DNA of 64,000 nt from Lachnospiraceae bacterium oral taxon 500 (lineage in GTDB: Bacteria; Bacillota; Clostridia; Lachnospirales; Vallitaleaceae), in the NCBI GenBank assembly GCA_002999035.1, contig CP027241.1:1367001-1431000 (forward strand), read 5' to 3'. The notes beneath the pieces were generated by a model. It made no database searches and was not told where the DNA came from. It was given only the letters and a program-made list of their open reading frames with translations. Every line of letters starts with the position of its first letter. The first letter of the stretch is position 1. Below are positions 6,874 to 15,379 of this stretch, piece after piece. A program made the translations under genes and the position numbers.

Positions 6874-9461
6874 TTATTGCATTTATTTGTTTGATTTTTT
6901 GCATACTGACCAGTGTGGGCGTGTTCCATTATACTTATGCTATGGCGGCGGATAGAAACCGCCAGGGGATGCGGCTGCTGGTGACGATACCGGCCGAGGT
7001 TGACAAGGACGGGGATGTGCAGCAGATCATTCAGATGTATCGACGGGACTTAAAAAGCCTGACTTTAAAGCTGCTGCTGGTCGGGGGGCTCCTCAGCGCC
7101 GGTTTCCTTTGGCCGAGACCGTCAGATTATGTTATATTATTTATGCTGCTGGCCTATGCCTCCTTTTTAGCGCCGATGGCTTTATACGCAAGTCTGCTGC
7201 AGCGCTGCCGGCAAAAGCTGCTGCGGCTAAAGGCCGAACGGGGCTGGAGCTGTCCGGCGGCGACAGAGCCGGTAGTTTACGCGGATTTGATGACCAGCCG
7301 ACTGAAAAACAAAAAAACGCCGTCGAATATCCTGTTTGCTTTGCCGGCGTTGGGGAGTGCTGCAATTTTTTGGGCTTTTCCGCAGGCAAGGCAGGGCAAT
7401 ATGCTGCTGGTTCTCTTGGGTGTTAATTTGCTGATTCATGGGCTATGCTTCGGGATTCATTATTTTATCGCGCACGCGCCGGCCAAGGTGTACACTGCCG
7501 ACAGCCGCGTTAATTTGGCGCTCAATCAGGAATATCGCCGCTGGTGGTCGGTCGCGTATTTGCTGCTGTCATTTTTGCAGACGGTACAGATGTTTTTGCT
7601 TGTCATTTTTCATTTTCGCTTTATCGAAGAACCGAGCCGGTTGGGCACGGACTTTTTGGTGATTTGCATGGTCATGGCTCTGGTGCCGGTACTGGTGGTT
7701 TTGGCGGCACATCGCCGGATTCAGGCGCAGGAAAAGGAACTGCTCAGTCAGGTCAGCTTACCGGCGGCCGATGAGGATAATTATTATGAGTTTTGCGGCA
7801 TATACGGCTTTTATTACAGCAATCCTCATAATCCGGCATTGATGGTGGAAAAACCCTTCGGCATCGGCAGTACGCTCAATATTGGTCTGGCCAAAGGACG
7901 ACGAATTTTTACATTAACGAAAATTTTGTTTACTGCGCTATTGGCCGGGATTTTTCTGATTGTGGTGTTTGAGGACTTTATTCCGCCGGTGATGCAGGTG
8001 AGTGCGGGCAAGGTCAGCGTTGCCCGAACGCTCTATCCAGTTGAATTGACGGCCCAGCAGATAGAAAATATCCGGCTGATAGAGGACAAATTTGCCGGTA
8101 ATAGGCTGTATAAGAATGTCGGCAGCGCTACCAGCCGCTATTTGCGGGGTAATTTTCTGCAAAAAGGAAGTCCGGTGCGGCTGTATCTATTTCCAAACAG
8201 CAGTCCGTATTTATGCTTTCAACTAAAAGATGCAGACAGCCGGCAGTTGTACTTTAACTACCAAGATCCGGATCAGACGCGGGCGCTGTGGCAAAAGCTG
8301 AAGGCTAACTTACCGGCGGCGCTCTTTACTGATGGACAGATGGTCGAAAATGCTACCGACTTAACCGATAACGAAAAAAATAACAATCCGGAAGCGGCGC
8401 CAAACGCAGTCGGGGAGCAGACAACGGAAAACCCGGCCTCAGAAGCCGAAAATTCGACAGAGTCAAACGATAACCAGCCGAAAGCGGAAAATACATCAGC
8501 TAACGCCGAGCGAGCAGCGGAATTGGCGGCCAAACGTCAAGCAGTGACCGAGGCGGAGCTTGATTATTCCATTCCGGCGGGGCAGGGGAGTTTACATGCG
8601 GTTTTGAATCTGCCGGAGGGTGCGGCTCCGGTGCCGGCCCTGCTTTTTATCGGCGGCTCCGGCCCTGCGACCAAGGAAGGCATTGCCAATATTTATTTGG
8701 ATACGGCGATGCATTTACTGGAGCATGGCATTGCCTGCGTCCGCTATGATAAGCGGGGGATTGCCCGATCTGCTTCGGTCGTTGATGCCGTCAAAGACGA
8801 GGATAAAATGGTGATTGAGGATTTTGTCGGCGATGCGGCAGCTTTGCTTCAAAAAATGAAAGCCGATCAGCGTTTTTCCAAAGTTTATGTGCTGGGGCAT
8901 TCCGAAGGGGCGCTGGTGGGAACGCTGGCTTTGCAAAAGGCGGCGGCGGACGGGCTGATTTGTTTGGCCGGAGCCGGCCGCAACATTGCTGAAGTCACCC
9001 TGGAGCAGATTACGGCCAATCCGAATAATCCAGCGGAACTGGTGGAAAACAGCCGCCGGATTATAGCGGAATTAAAGGCGGGGCGCACAGTCAGCGAAGT
9101 ACCGCTGCTTTTGAACTCATTGTTCCGGCCGTCCGTTCAGCCATATTTGATTAGCTGGATGCGGTATGAGCCGGCCGAAGAGATAGCCAAGCTCAAAGAA
9201 GCCCCGATTTTGATCGTGCAGGGCGGTAATGATATGCAGGTGCAGGTGATTGACGCCGAAAATCTGCACCGGGCGGTGCCGGAAAGCCGTTTGGCGGTGC
9301 TGCCGGAAATGACGCATATGCTCAAAAACAGTGCGGTTTCTAAAGATGAAGTGTATCGGAACATGGTTCTTTCGCGGAAATATTTGGCGGTTTACCAAGA
9401 CGACAGCCTGCCGATCGCACCGGAACTGATTGAGGAAATTACCGGATTTATTGGGGAGTAG
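6870..9461 (+). CDS. multi-domain membrane protein (DUF1648/DUF5808-like) fused to an alpha/beta hydrolase
   Basis: Single uninterrupted frame of 863 aa. Residues 1-385 hold about eight membrane helices with a DUF5808-like block (FYYSNPHNPALMVEKPFGIG near 312-331), the type of protein normally encoded after YtrA-like GntR genes. Residues about 390-490 look like a PH-like soluble domain (SRYLRGNF..VRLYLFP..LYFNYQDP). An Asn/Glu/Ala-rich linker (about 492-560) leads to a complete alpha/beta hydrolase (about 565-863) with nucleophile Ser678 in GHSEGA, Asp788 in GGNDMQV and His816 in EMTHML. FIGGSGP would supply the oxyanion hole. The hydrolase should face one side of the membrane next to the helices; substrate unknown. 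Start ATG overlaps the GntR stop. A strong terminator follows. The fusion is unusual: I know these parts as separate proteins. Confidence 0.8.
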   Translation: MIIAFICLIFCILTSVGVFHYTYAMAADRNRQGMRLLVTIPAEVDKDGDVQQIIQMYRRDLKSLTLKLLLVGGLLSAGFLWPRPSDYVILFMLLAYASFLAPMALYASLLQRCRQKLLRLKAERGWSCPAATEPVVYADLMTSRLKNKKTPSNILFALPALGSAAIFWAFPQARQGNMLLVLLGVNLLIHGLCFGIHYFIAHAPAKVYTADSRVNLALNQEYRRWWSVAYLLLSFLQTVQMFLLVIFHFRFIEEPSRLGTDFLVICMVMALVPVLVVLAAHRRIQAQEKELLSQVSLPAADEDNYYEFCGIYGFYYSNPHNPALMVEKPFGIGSTLNIGLAKGRRIFTLTKILFTALLAGIFLIVVFEDFIPPVMQVSAGKVSVARTLYPVELTAQQIENIRLIEDKFAGNRLYKNVGSATSRYLRGNFLQKGSPVRLYLFPNSSPYLCFQLKDADSRQLYFNYQDPDQTRALWQKLKANLPAALFTDGQMVENATDLTDNEKNNNPEAAPNAVGEQTTENPASEAENSTESNDNQPKAENTSANAERAAELAAKRQAVTEAELDYSIPAGQGSLHAVLNLPEGAAPVPALLFIGGSGPATKEGIANIYLDTAMHLLEHGIACVRYDKRGIARSASVVDAVKDEDKMVIEDFVGDAAALLQKMKADQRFSKVYVLGHSEGALVGTLALQKAAADGLICLAGAGRNIAEVTLEQITANPNNPAELVENSRRIIAELKAGRTVSEVPLLLNSLFRPSVQPYLISWMRYEPAEEIAKLKEAPILIVQGGNDMQVQVIDAENLHRAVPESRLAVLPEMTHMLKNSAVSKDEVYRNMVLSRKYLAVYQDDSLPIAPELIEEITGFIGE

Positions 9462-9471
9462 CAGGAGTTAT

Positions 9472-9532
9472 AGAATTAAGGAGAACACTTAACCACTATT
9501 GAGTGCAAGGTGTTTTGCTTAATTCTTTTTTA
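9472..9532 (+). terminator. terminator of the GntR-hydrolase operon
   Basis: Stem GAATTAAG with its complement CTTAATTC, extended by AACAC/GTGTT pairing inside, directly followed by T6. It lies 10 bp after the stop of the fusion gene. Confidence 0.85.
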
Positions 9533-9611
9533 TTATGGAAAGAATTAGCAATTTATGATATACTAAAAAACTGAAAATTCCGGTTAGAGTTTTATTGGGA
9601 GGACCGATTAG

Positions 9612-10283
9612 ATGAATAATGAAATATCTATTGGAAAAGGCATTCTATGGGTGCTTGTTTGGGTCGGGTTTATGATTATTTATACGGCTCTTGATGTTTT
9701 GATATGGAGAAAGATTGCCCCTAAATATAGCGGGGTTTTAAACTTAATGACTGTTGTTTTATGTGCAGCGATATTTCTTAATCTGTTAATGACAAGAACA
9801 AATTTCAAGCTTCATTTATTTTCAAATATCTCTCTTCAAGGAATTATATTAGCGTTAGGGTGTTCTGTATTATTTTATTTTCTTTTAGATAAGGGATTAG
9901 ATCCCATATTTGAAGATTTATTTCCATCAAGTAAAGAAAATTATCAACAAGTCATTGGCTTAATAAAGGGCTCGCCGATTGTCAGTTTTCTCGATTTTTG
10001 CATACTCGGACCTATTATTGAGGAAGTTTTAATGAGAGGATTCTTGCTTGACGGTTTATCCACAAATCACGGAAAAATTATTGCCTTACTAATATCTGCT
10101 GCATTTTTTTCAATACTCCATTTTAATATCGCTCAAATAGTACCTTCATTTATATGCGGCATAATTTTAGGGTTACTTTATTATCATACCGATTCCATAT
10201 TTTCTTGTATCCTTGCGCATATAGGATATAATACGATTTCGTATATGGTGATAATGTTGCCGATTATAAATCATCATAAATAG
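9612..10283 (+). CDS. CPBP family intramembrane metalloprotease
   Basis: CAAX-protease/bacteriocin-processing type membrane protein, 223 aa, with about seven hydrophobic helices. The three family motifs are present: EEVLMRG (Glu137, Glu138, Arg142), FSILHFN with its histidine near residue 174, and HIGYN near 209. These residues form the intramembrane metal site. Start ATG 9612 with GGGAGG; a -10 box (TATACT) lies about 45 bp upstream. It stands alone between a terminator and a MITE-like element. Base composition is clearly more AT-rich than the neighbouring housekeeping genes, which suggests separate acquisition. Such proteins process peptides or protect against bacteriocins; no bacteriocin gene is visible nearby. 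Confidence 0.88.
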   Translation: MNNEISIGKGILWVLVWVGFMIIYTALDVLIWRKIAPKYSGVLNLMTVVLCAAIFLNLLMTRTNFKLHLFSNISLQGIILALGCSVLFYFLLDKGLDPIFEDLFPSSKENYQQVIGLIKGSPIVSFLDFCILGPIIEEVLMRGFLLDGLSTNHGKIIALLISAAFFSILHFNIAQIVPSFICGIILGLLYYHTDSIFSCILAHIGYNTISYMVIMLPIINHHK

Positions 10284-10315
10284 CTTAATTTTAGTGCAAT
10301 CGAACTATTAAGATA

Positions 10316-10450
10316 CTCAACTTTCCCCTGTCGAAAGGCTCCGCCTTTCTGCCTGTGCGGGCGGTCTACCCTGTCGAAGCACTGCGTGCTTCTGCCCGGG
10401 CGGGCAACCTGCCTAAAAAAGACTGTTCTGGCAAACATGGGAAAGTTGAG
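10316..10450 (-). mobile_element. MITE-like element, copy A (intact)
   Basis: 135-bp non-coding element with perfect 12-bp terminal inverted repeats CTCAACTTTCCC / GGGAAAGTTGAG and a perfect 8-bp flanking direct repeat TTAAGATA (10308-10315 and 10451-10458). Two internal hairpins, GAAAGGC-tcc-GCCTTTC (10333-10349) and GAAGCAC-tgc-GTGCTTC (10376-10392), and a TGCCCGGGCGGGCA palindrome. Strand is set by calling the ATGTTC..GAACAGTC end the left end. Confidence 0.85.
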
Positions 10451-10524
10451 TTAAGATATAAATGTTTTGTTTATAATTTTATTCAAAAGGGGACGAAATT
10501 GAAAAATATGCTTTGTGCCAAATC

Positions 10525-10553
10525 TTGACACAGGGTTATTTTTGGTATAATAT
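10525..10553 (+). promoter_or_regulatory. promoter of the SLH protein gene
   Basis: Perfect TTGACA (10525-10530) with TATAAT (15-bp spacer) or the overlapping TAATAT (17-bp spacer). It lies just after MITE copy A and about 140 bp before the start codon. Confidence 0.75.
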
Positions 10554-10691
10554 CATTTTTGATGGGGATTGCCGGAAGAAAAAAATCAGGATGGCTTTAC
10601 CCCAAAACAGAAAATCCGGGTTTCCGGTGGTAAAATACAGAAAACAAGAGAGACAGATGTTGCTTAAATGAGCGAAAAGGAGGTAGAGTGT

Positions 10692-12518
10692 ATGAAAAAA
10701 AGGTTAAGTATAATTTTCGGATTATGCATTATCTGGTTGGCCGCAACGACGGTGCAAGCCGCAACCATTCCTGATTCCGTTAAAAATCAGAAAATGTCGG
10801 GTCAGATTTTGCAGGATCTGAATATTATCAAAGGTACGGAAAGTGGACTGGAAGAAGACAAGCCTTTAAACAGAGAGCAGGCGATTGTGATATTGATCAG
10901 ACTGCTCGGGCTGGAAAAGGAGGCGCAGGCCTTTGAAGCCTACGGCCAATTCAGCGATGTTCCGAAAACACATTGGGCTGCCAAATATGTGGATTTTGCC
11001 TATCAAAAAGGATTGACCAATGGCATTGGTAATAATCTGTTTGGGGTGGGCCAACCGGTCAATCGCAAGATTATGGCGACTTATATGCTTAGGGCGTTGG
11101 ACTATACGGCCGATTGGAGCAAGGAAGATATTATGGCCAAAGCCAGAACTCAGGGCATTACTCTGGATACGGGCGATGGTCAGGAGGGAATTATCCGGGG
11201 GCAAGCCTTTATTTATATGATGAACGCGGTTGCCATCCCCAAAAATGGGAGTACCGCTATGATTTTGGGAACGGAAGATTTAAAGACCTACCAGGACAAG
11301 GTCAGTCAAACTCAGTTTGAAAATTGGAATAATCCTGCTCCCAAGCCTAATCCCACTCCCGATCAGCCAAAACCGATCGCGGTCAGCAGTACGTTCAAAC
11401 CGGTTCAGCTGCCGCCGGCTTTAAAACCGATCGCGGCTCAAACATACCTTTATGATGAGCTGAATGTTCAGTTTAATACTTTGGTTGCGTTTCCGAGTAA
11501 AAGTAATTTTGAGTTTACGGTGGACGGCAGGAGAATTGAAGACGCCAACTATAATATTTCGCCGGGCGGCAATAGTATTCGTTTTAAGTTCTCCAATCAA
11601 AATTTACATGGGAAAACCATTATCTGTAAAATAAAAGGACTAAAGGCGTCCGACGGCAGATCGGCAATTTCCGATGCAACGATTAAAGCCGAATTTAAAG
11701 ACTTTACCCCGATTAAATTTGTGCAGGCGGAAGTGTTAAATAATAAGAGCTTTAAAGGAACTTTGAGTGTTAATGTCATGCCGCCGGATGGTCACAGAAA
11801 AGGCACGGAAGGACATGAGGTTTACAGCGACGGCAGGCTGATGCAGGACAAGGTGGATTATGATTTAAGCTGGGGCGGCAAGGAATTTAAAGTCACCTTT
11901 AAGAACCCCGACGTTTATCCGACCAGACAAGCCAGCTTAAAGATTTGGGGTTATATGACTTCGCCCTATCATAAGTTTATGGATGATCCGGATACGATAG
12001 AGCTTGATTTCAGCGCATTTGAAAAGAAGGAGATCCCGCTGCCCGAGGTGAAAGAACCGGAACCGGCCGAGATCGTGGTTGAAAACCCGCCGATTGATAA
12101 AGAAGTGGTGTGGAAGGGTGTTCAGGTGGTAGAGCAGCCGAAAAATGAGCCGGAACCGGTTCAGCCGGTGCAAAGCTATGAAGAAATCAGGAGAGGCGTT
12201 AGGATTAAAGCGCAGCCGATTGTGGTGATCGGTCAATCCTACAGCGACAAGAGCATTTGGCTTACGACGGATGGTAAAGTAGGATCGGTCGAGGGGCTGA
12301 GATTGGTTGATTATAAAGGAAATGAAATTCCCGTCACTTATAAACCGTTTGAAGGCGGGGAAGGCGAATACAAGTATTATGGCTTTGAGGTTATTCCGAC
12401 AAGTGGAAGAATGATGGATTTTGGCGGATTTGAAGTCTTTGTAGAAAGACTGTATGAATCTACCAATCAGGTTTATACCGGACCTTTCTCCATTTATATT
12501 TATCAGATTATTAATTAA
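10692..12518 (+). CDS. S-layer homology (SLH) domain surface protein
   Basis: Secreted cell-wall-associated protein, 608 aa. Signal peptide residues 1-23 (MKKRLSIIFGL.., cleavage after VQA). Residues about 30-190 contain SLH repeats (LNREQAIVILIRLLGL, FSDVPKTHWAAKYVDFAYQKGLTNGIGNNLFGVGQPVNRKIMATYMLRAL is the recognisable core), which bind pyruvylated wall polymer. A Pro-rich spacer (about 222-240) leads to beta-rich, repeated Ig-like modules up to residue 450, then a Pro/Glu-rich hinge and a final unknown domain. ATG 10692 is chosen because AGGAGG lies 9 bp upstream and it begins the signal peptide; an in-frame ATG 8 codons earlier has no such site. The C-terminal part is not recognised; an adhesive or structural role is inference. 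Confidence 0.85.
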   Translation: MKKRLSIIFGLCIIWLAATTVQAATIPDSVKNQKMSGQILQDLNIIKGTESGLEEDKPLNREQAIVILIRLLGLEKEAQAFEAYGQFSDVPKTHWAAKYVDFAYQKGLTNGIGNNLFGVGQPVNRKIMATYMLRALDYTADWSKEDIMAKARTQGITLDTGDGQEGIIRGQAFIYMMNAVAIPKNGSTAMILGTEDLKTYQDKVSQTQFENWNNPAPKPNPTPDQPKPIAVSSTFKPVQLPPALKPIAAQTYLYDELNVQFNTLVAFPSKSNFEFTVDGRRIEDANYNISPGGNSIRFKFSNQNLHGKTIICKIKGLKASDGRSAISDATIKAEFKDFTPIKFVQAEVLNNKSFKGTLSVNVMPPDGHRKGTEGHEVYSDGRLMQDKVDYDLSWGGKEFKVTFKNPDVYPTRQASLKIWGYMTSPYHKFMDDPDTIELDFSAFEKKEIPLPEVKEPEPAEIVVENPPIDKEVVWKGVQVVEQPKNEPEPVQPVQSYEEIRRGVRIKAQPIVVIGQSYSDKSIWLTTDGKVGSVEGLRLVDYKGNEIPVTYKPFEGGEGEYKYYGFEVIPTSGRMMDFGGFEVFVERLYESTNQVYTGPFSIYIYQIIN

Positions 12519-12520
12519 AA

Positions 12521-12759
12521 TTCAGCTTTCCCATGTTCGTCAGAACAGTCTTTTTTAGGCTCGTTGCATGGGCAGGAACGGAATGCGATTTGCGAAGCAA
12601 ATTGCGAGAGTGAGTCCATGCAGACCGCCCGCCCGGGCAGAAACGCAAAGCGTTTCGATCAGGGCACCCGCTCTCTGAGCGGGATAGAGCCAAAAAAGAC
12701 TATGGCAGAATGCCCGCCCGGGCAGAAGTGCGCAGCACTTCGATCAGGGGAAAGTTGAG
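12521..12759 (+). mobile_element. MITE-like element, copy B (long form)
   Basis: 239 bp starting 2 bp after the SLH gene stop. Left end TTCAGCTTTCCC (two changes), right end GGGAAAGTTGAG. Hairpins GAAACGC-aaa-GCGTTTC (12640-12656) and GAAGTGC-gca-GCACTTC (12725-12741), both followed by CGATCAGGG. It also has an extra module with CCCGCTC/GAGCGGG and GCCAAAAAAGAC that is shared with copy L. No clear flanking duplication. It separates the SLH gene from its terminator. Confidence 0.8.
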
Positions 12760-12800
12760 TTAGAAACTAAACGACAAAAGATAATTTCATTTAAAACAAA

Positions 12801-12883
12801 GGGTTGCTGCATTATTTCAATTTCAACCGTTATTGTTATAGACAATAGTTTGGCTGGAAATAAATGCAGCAGCCCCTTTTTTT
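12801..12883 (+). terminator. terminator of the SLH protein gene
   Basis: Long stem: GGGTTGCTGCATT pairs with AATGCAGCAGCCCC (a bulge inside), followed by T7. It is 280 bp past the SLH stop because MITE copy B lies between. The remaining bases to the aspartokinase start carry only its promoter and leader. Confidence 0.8.
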
Positions 12884-13004
12884 GCTGAGCGGCATTGTTT
12901 TTAGCTTGTATATTTAACCATCTCCGAGGGCGGTTTAACAGAAAGACATTTTCTGAAGCAAGTCATTTTCCGAAAGGAAAAACAAGAAGAAATTTAAGTT
13001 TTTA

Positions 13005-13033
13005 TTGTAAAGGCGGGTGTTTTTCTGTATAAT
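13005..13033 (+). promoter_or_regulatory. promoter of the aspartokinase-uppP operon
   Basis: TTGTAA, 17-bp spacer, perfect TATAAT (13028-13033), leaving a leader of about 120 nt. The leader is too short for a lysine riboswitch and shows no such structure. Confidence 0.7.
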
Positions 13034-13159
13034 ATTATCGGAAAGGCTGGTTCTCTCCTGTTTTTAGCCATAGGTTTCAAAAAGCAGGATAACAGGCAGT
13101 TAAGATGATGTGGTTGACCTAAGTTAAGAAAATAAACGGGAAAAGAGTTTAAAGTAGTT

Positions 13160-14371
13160 ATGAGAATTATCATTCAAAAGTTTGGCGGCACCAGTATGGC
13201 TGATGAAAACGGCCGGAGTTTTGTGCTGGAAAAGATAAAAAAAGCAAAAGAATTATTTGATGGTGTGGTGGTGGTGGTTTCGGCTATGGGTCGGCTGAAC
13301 TCGCCCTATGCGACGGATACCTTGCTGTCTTTGCTGGGCGGCAATCAAGGCAGCTTAAGTAAAAGGGAACTGGATTTGCTGATGGGTACCGGTGAGATTA
13401 TTTCGGCGGTGGTTTTATCAGGTGAGCTGCAAAAGGCCGGCATTGCCTCGGAAGCATACAGCGGCGGCCGGGCGGGTATTATTACGGATAATAATTATAC
13501 CGGGGCGGAGGTGCTGTCGGTTGACGCCGTCCCTTTGCGGGCGGCACTGCGGGAAGGTCTGGTGCCGGTAGTGGCTGGCTTTCAGGGACGCTCTTTGGAA
13601 GGGGAACTGGCCACCCTCGGCCGAGGCGGTTCGGATTTGACGGCGGCGTTGCTGGGGGAAGCGCTGGACGCGGAAAAAGTAGAGATTTATACCGATGTCG
13701 ACGGGATTATGACGACCGACCCGAAGCTGTGCGGTCAGGCTGTAACCTTAGAGGGAATCAGCTATAATGAAGTCTTTCAGATGGCGGACAGCGGCGCCAA
13801 GGTTATTCATAAAAAAGCGGTTGAGGTTGCCCGGCGTGCGGGGATTCCGCTGATTATCAAAAATACTTTCAGTGAACACAAGGGCACGGCGATTACCGAG
13901 TACCGTTATTTAAACCAGACGGGTAAGCACCGGCCGATTACGGCGATTGCCTGCCGGACGGAACGGGTGCAGTACCGGATTGAGGGCAAGCTGGCGGACG
14001 AGGACTTTTTTCGGGAACTGGCGGCAGCGGGAGTGTCGATTGATATCATCAATATTTTTCCCGATTTGCGGGCATTCACCATTGATGCCGATAAAACCGG
14101 TGCGGCTGAAGCGGTGCTGCAAAAATATGATGCCTGCTACCGGCGGACGGATGGCTGTACCAAAATCAGCCTGATTGGCGAAGGCATGACCGGTGTGCCG
14201 GGTGTGATGGCCAGAATCCTGTCGGCTTTGATGAAGCGGGGAATTGAAATTTTACAGACGGCGGATTCGCTGTCAACCATTGCCTGTCTGATTTCCAGTC
14301 CGCAGACGGCGGCTGCGGTGGCAGCTTTGCATCAGGAATTCGGCTTGGGAGAAAAGGCAGGGGAGAATTAA
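13160..14371 (+). CDS. aspartate kinase
   Basis: Phosphorylates aspartate, the first step to lysine, threonine, methionine and the wall precursor diaminopimelate; cytoplasmic. 403 aa, normal for a single-function aspartokinase. N-terminal kinase domain starts with the signature QKFGGTSMAD (residues 6-15); GRGGSDLTAALLGEAL (about 155-170) and YTDVDGIMTTDP (about 177-188) complete the active site. Two C-terminal ACT domains (about 265-395; TKISLIGEGMTGVPGVMARI) should give feedback control. ATG start, weak ribosome site. The gap to uppP is one base, so they form an operon. Related to DapG/LysC of Firmicutes; which amino acid inhibits it cannot be told. LysA is encoded at 35916-37193. Confidence 0.93.
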   Translation: MRIIIQKFGGTSMADENGRSFVLEKIKKAKELFDGVVVVVSAMGRLNSPYATDTLLSLLGGNQGSLSKRELDLLMGTGEIISAVVLSGELQKAGIASEAYSGGRAGIITDNNYTGAEVLSVDAVPLRAALREGLVPVVAGFQGRSLEGELATLGRGGSDLTAALLGEALDAEKVEIYTDVDGIMTTDPKLCGQAVTLEGISYNEVFQMADSGAKVIHKKAVEVARRAGIPLIIKNTFSEHKGTAITEYRYLNQTGKHRPITAIACRTERVQYRIEGKLADEDFFRELAAAGVSIDIINIFPDLRAFTIDADKTGAAEAVLQKYDACYRRTDGCTKISLIGEGMTGVPGVMARILSALMKRGIEILQTADSLSTIACLISSPQTAAAVAALHQEFGLGEKAGEN

Positions 14372-14372
14372 A

Positions 14373-15215
14373 ATGGAAGTTTTAAAGGCGATTATTATGG
14401 GGCTGATTCAGGGGCTGACCGAGTTTCTGCCGGTCAGCAGTTCCGGCCATTTGGCAATTTTCGGCAATATGCTGGGCTGGCAGGGCAGCGGCATTTTGTT
14501 TGAGGTGCTGCTTCATGTCGGCACATTGGCAGCGGTTTTTGCTGCTTTTTATAAAGAAATTTTGGATTTAATCAAGGAAGGCTTGTTATTGGTCGGGCGC
14601 TTTGTTTTGGCGCTGACCGGCAAAATAAAATGGCGGCAGGTTTTAAATAATGACAAAAAATACTTTGTCTGCTATATTTTGTTGTCGATGATTCCAACGG
14701 CGGTTTTGGGTCTGCTGCTCAAAAAGACGATTGAAGAGGCATACACCGGTACGTTGATTCCGGGGCTGGGACTAATTCTGACCGGTGCAGTTTTGCTGTA
14801 TACGATTAAGGTGCCGGCGGGTAAAAAAGCCGAAAAGGAGATGAGCTTTTGGGATGCGCTGCTGATTGGCATAGCGCAGGGATTTGCTACGCTGCCGGGC
14901 GTGTCCCGGTCGGGCTCAACCATTGTGACGGCCAGAGTTCGGGGGCTGACACCGGAGCTGGCGGTGCGGTTTTCTTTTATTATGTCGATTCCGGCAATTT
15001 TGGGAGCGGCAGTGCTGCAAATCCATGACGGCGCAGCCGAGAGTTTAAGTGCCGGGACGTTGGGGCTTTATCTTTTGGGAGCAGTGGTAGCGGCGATTTC
15101 CGGTTTTCTTTGTATTAAATGGCTGTTGGGGATTATCCGTAAGGGAAAATTATATTACTTTGCGTATTATTGCTTCGGCATGGGTATCCTGGCGATTATC
15201 CTGAGCCTGATCTAA
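14373..15215 (+). CDS. uppP: undecaprenyl-diphosphate phosphatase
   Basis: Membrane phosphatase (BacA family) that recycles the lipid carrier undecaprenyl diphosphate for peptidoglycan synthesis and gives bacitracin resistance. 280 aa with about eight helices, the family length. Both signature loops are present: LIQGLTEFLPVSSSGHL at residues 11-27 and the PGVSRSGSTI loop around 180, which hold the catalytic Glu, Ser and Arg residues. ATG immediately follows the aspartokinase stop with AGGGGAG as ribosome site inside the upstream gene. The placement next to aspartokinase joins two envelope-precursor functions. Confidence 0.95.
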   Translation: MEVLKAIIMGLIQGLTEFLPVSSSGHLAIFGNMLGWQGSGILFEVLLHVGTLAAVFAAFYKEILDLIKEGLLLVGRFVLALTGKIKWRQVLNNDKKYFVCYILLSMIPTAVLGLLLKKTIEEAYTGTLIPGLGLILTGAVLLYTIKVPAGKKAEKEMSFWDALLIGIAQGFATLPGVSRSGSTIVTARVRGLTPELAVRFSFIMSIPAILGAAVLQIHDGAAESLSAGTLGLYLLGAVVAAISGFLCIKWLLGIIRKGKLYYFAYYCFGMGILAIILSLI

Positions 15216-15379
15216 GGGTTAAAGTTCGGACCGGTTTACCGGTAAAAGGCGTTTACCCTATGGCACATACGGGTATTATGCAGACGCGGGCAGAAGCGCG
15301 GAGTAAATACAAAGTAAAGGGTAAAAAGCATTTTAGCTGGAACATGATTTGAGTTAAAAAAGTTTAAGGTGGGAAGACA

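Noticed and set aside
13034-13159. Lysine riboswitch in the aspartokinase leader
   Set aside because: The leader is about 120 nt, too short for the L box core, and no terminator or conserved loops are seen.
15216-15379. Further MITE-like copy between uppP and ftsK
   Set aside because: There is a CGGGCAGAAGCGCG stretch, but no terminal repeats, hairpin module or flanking duplication.
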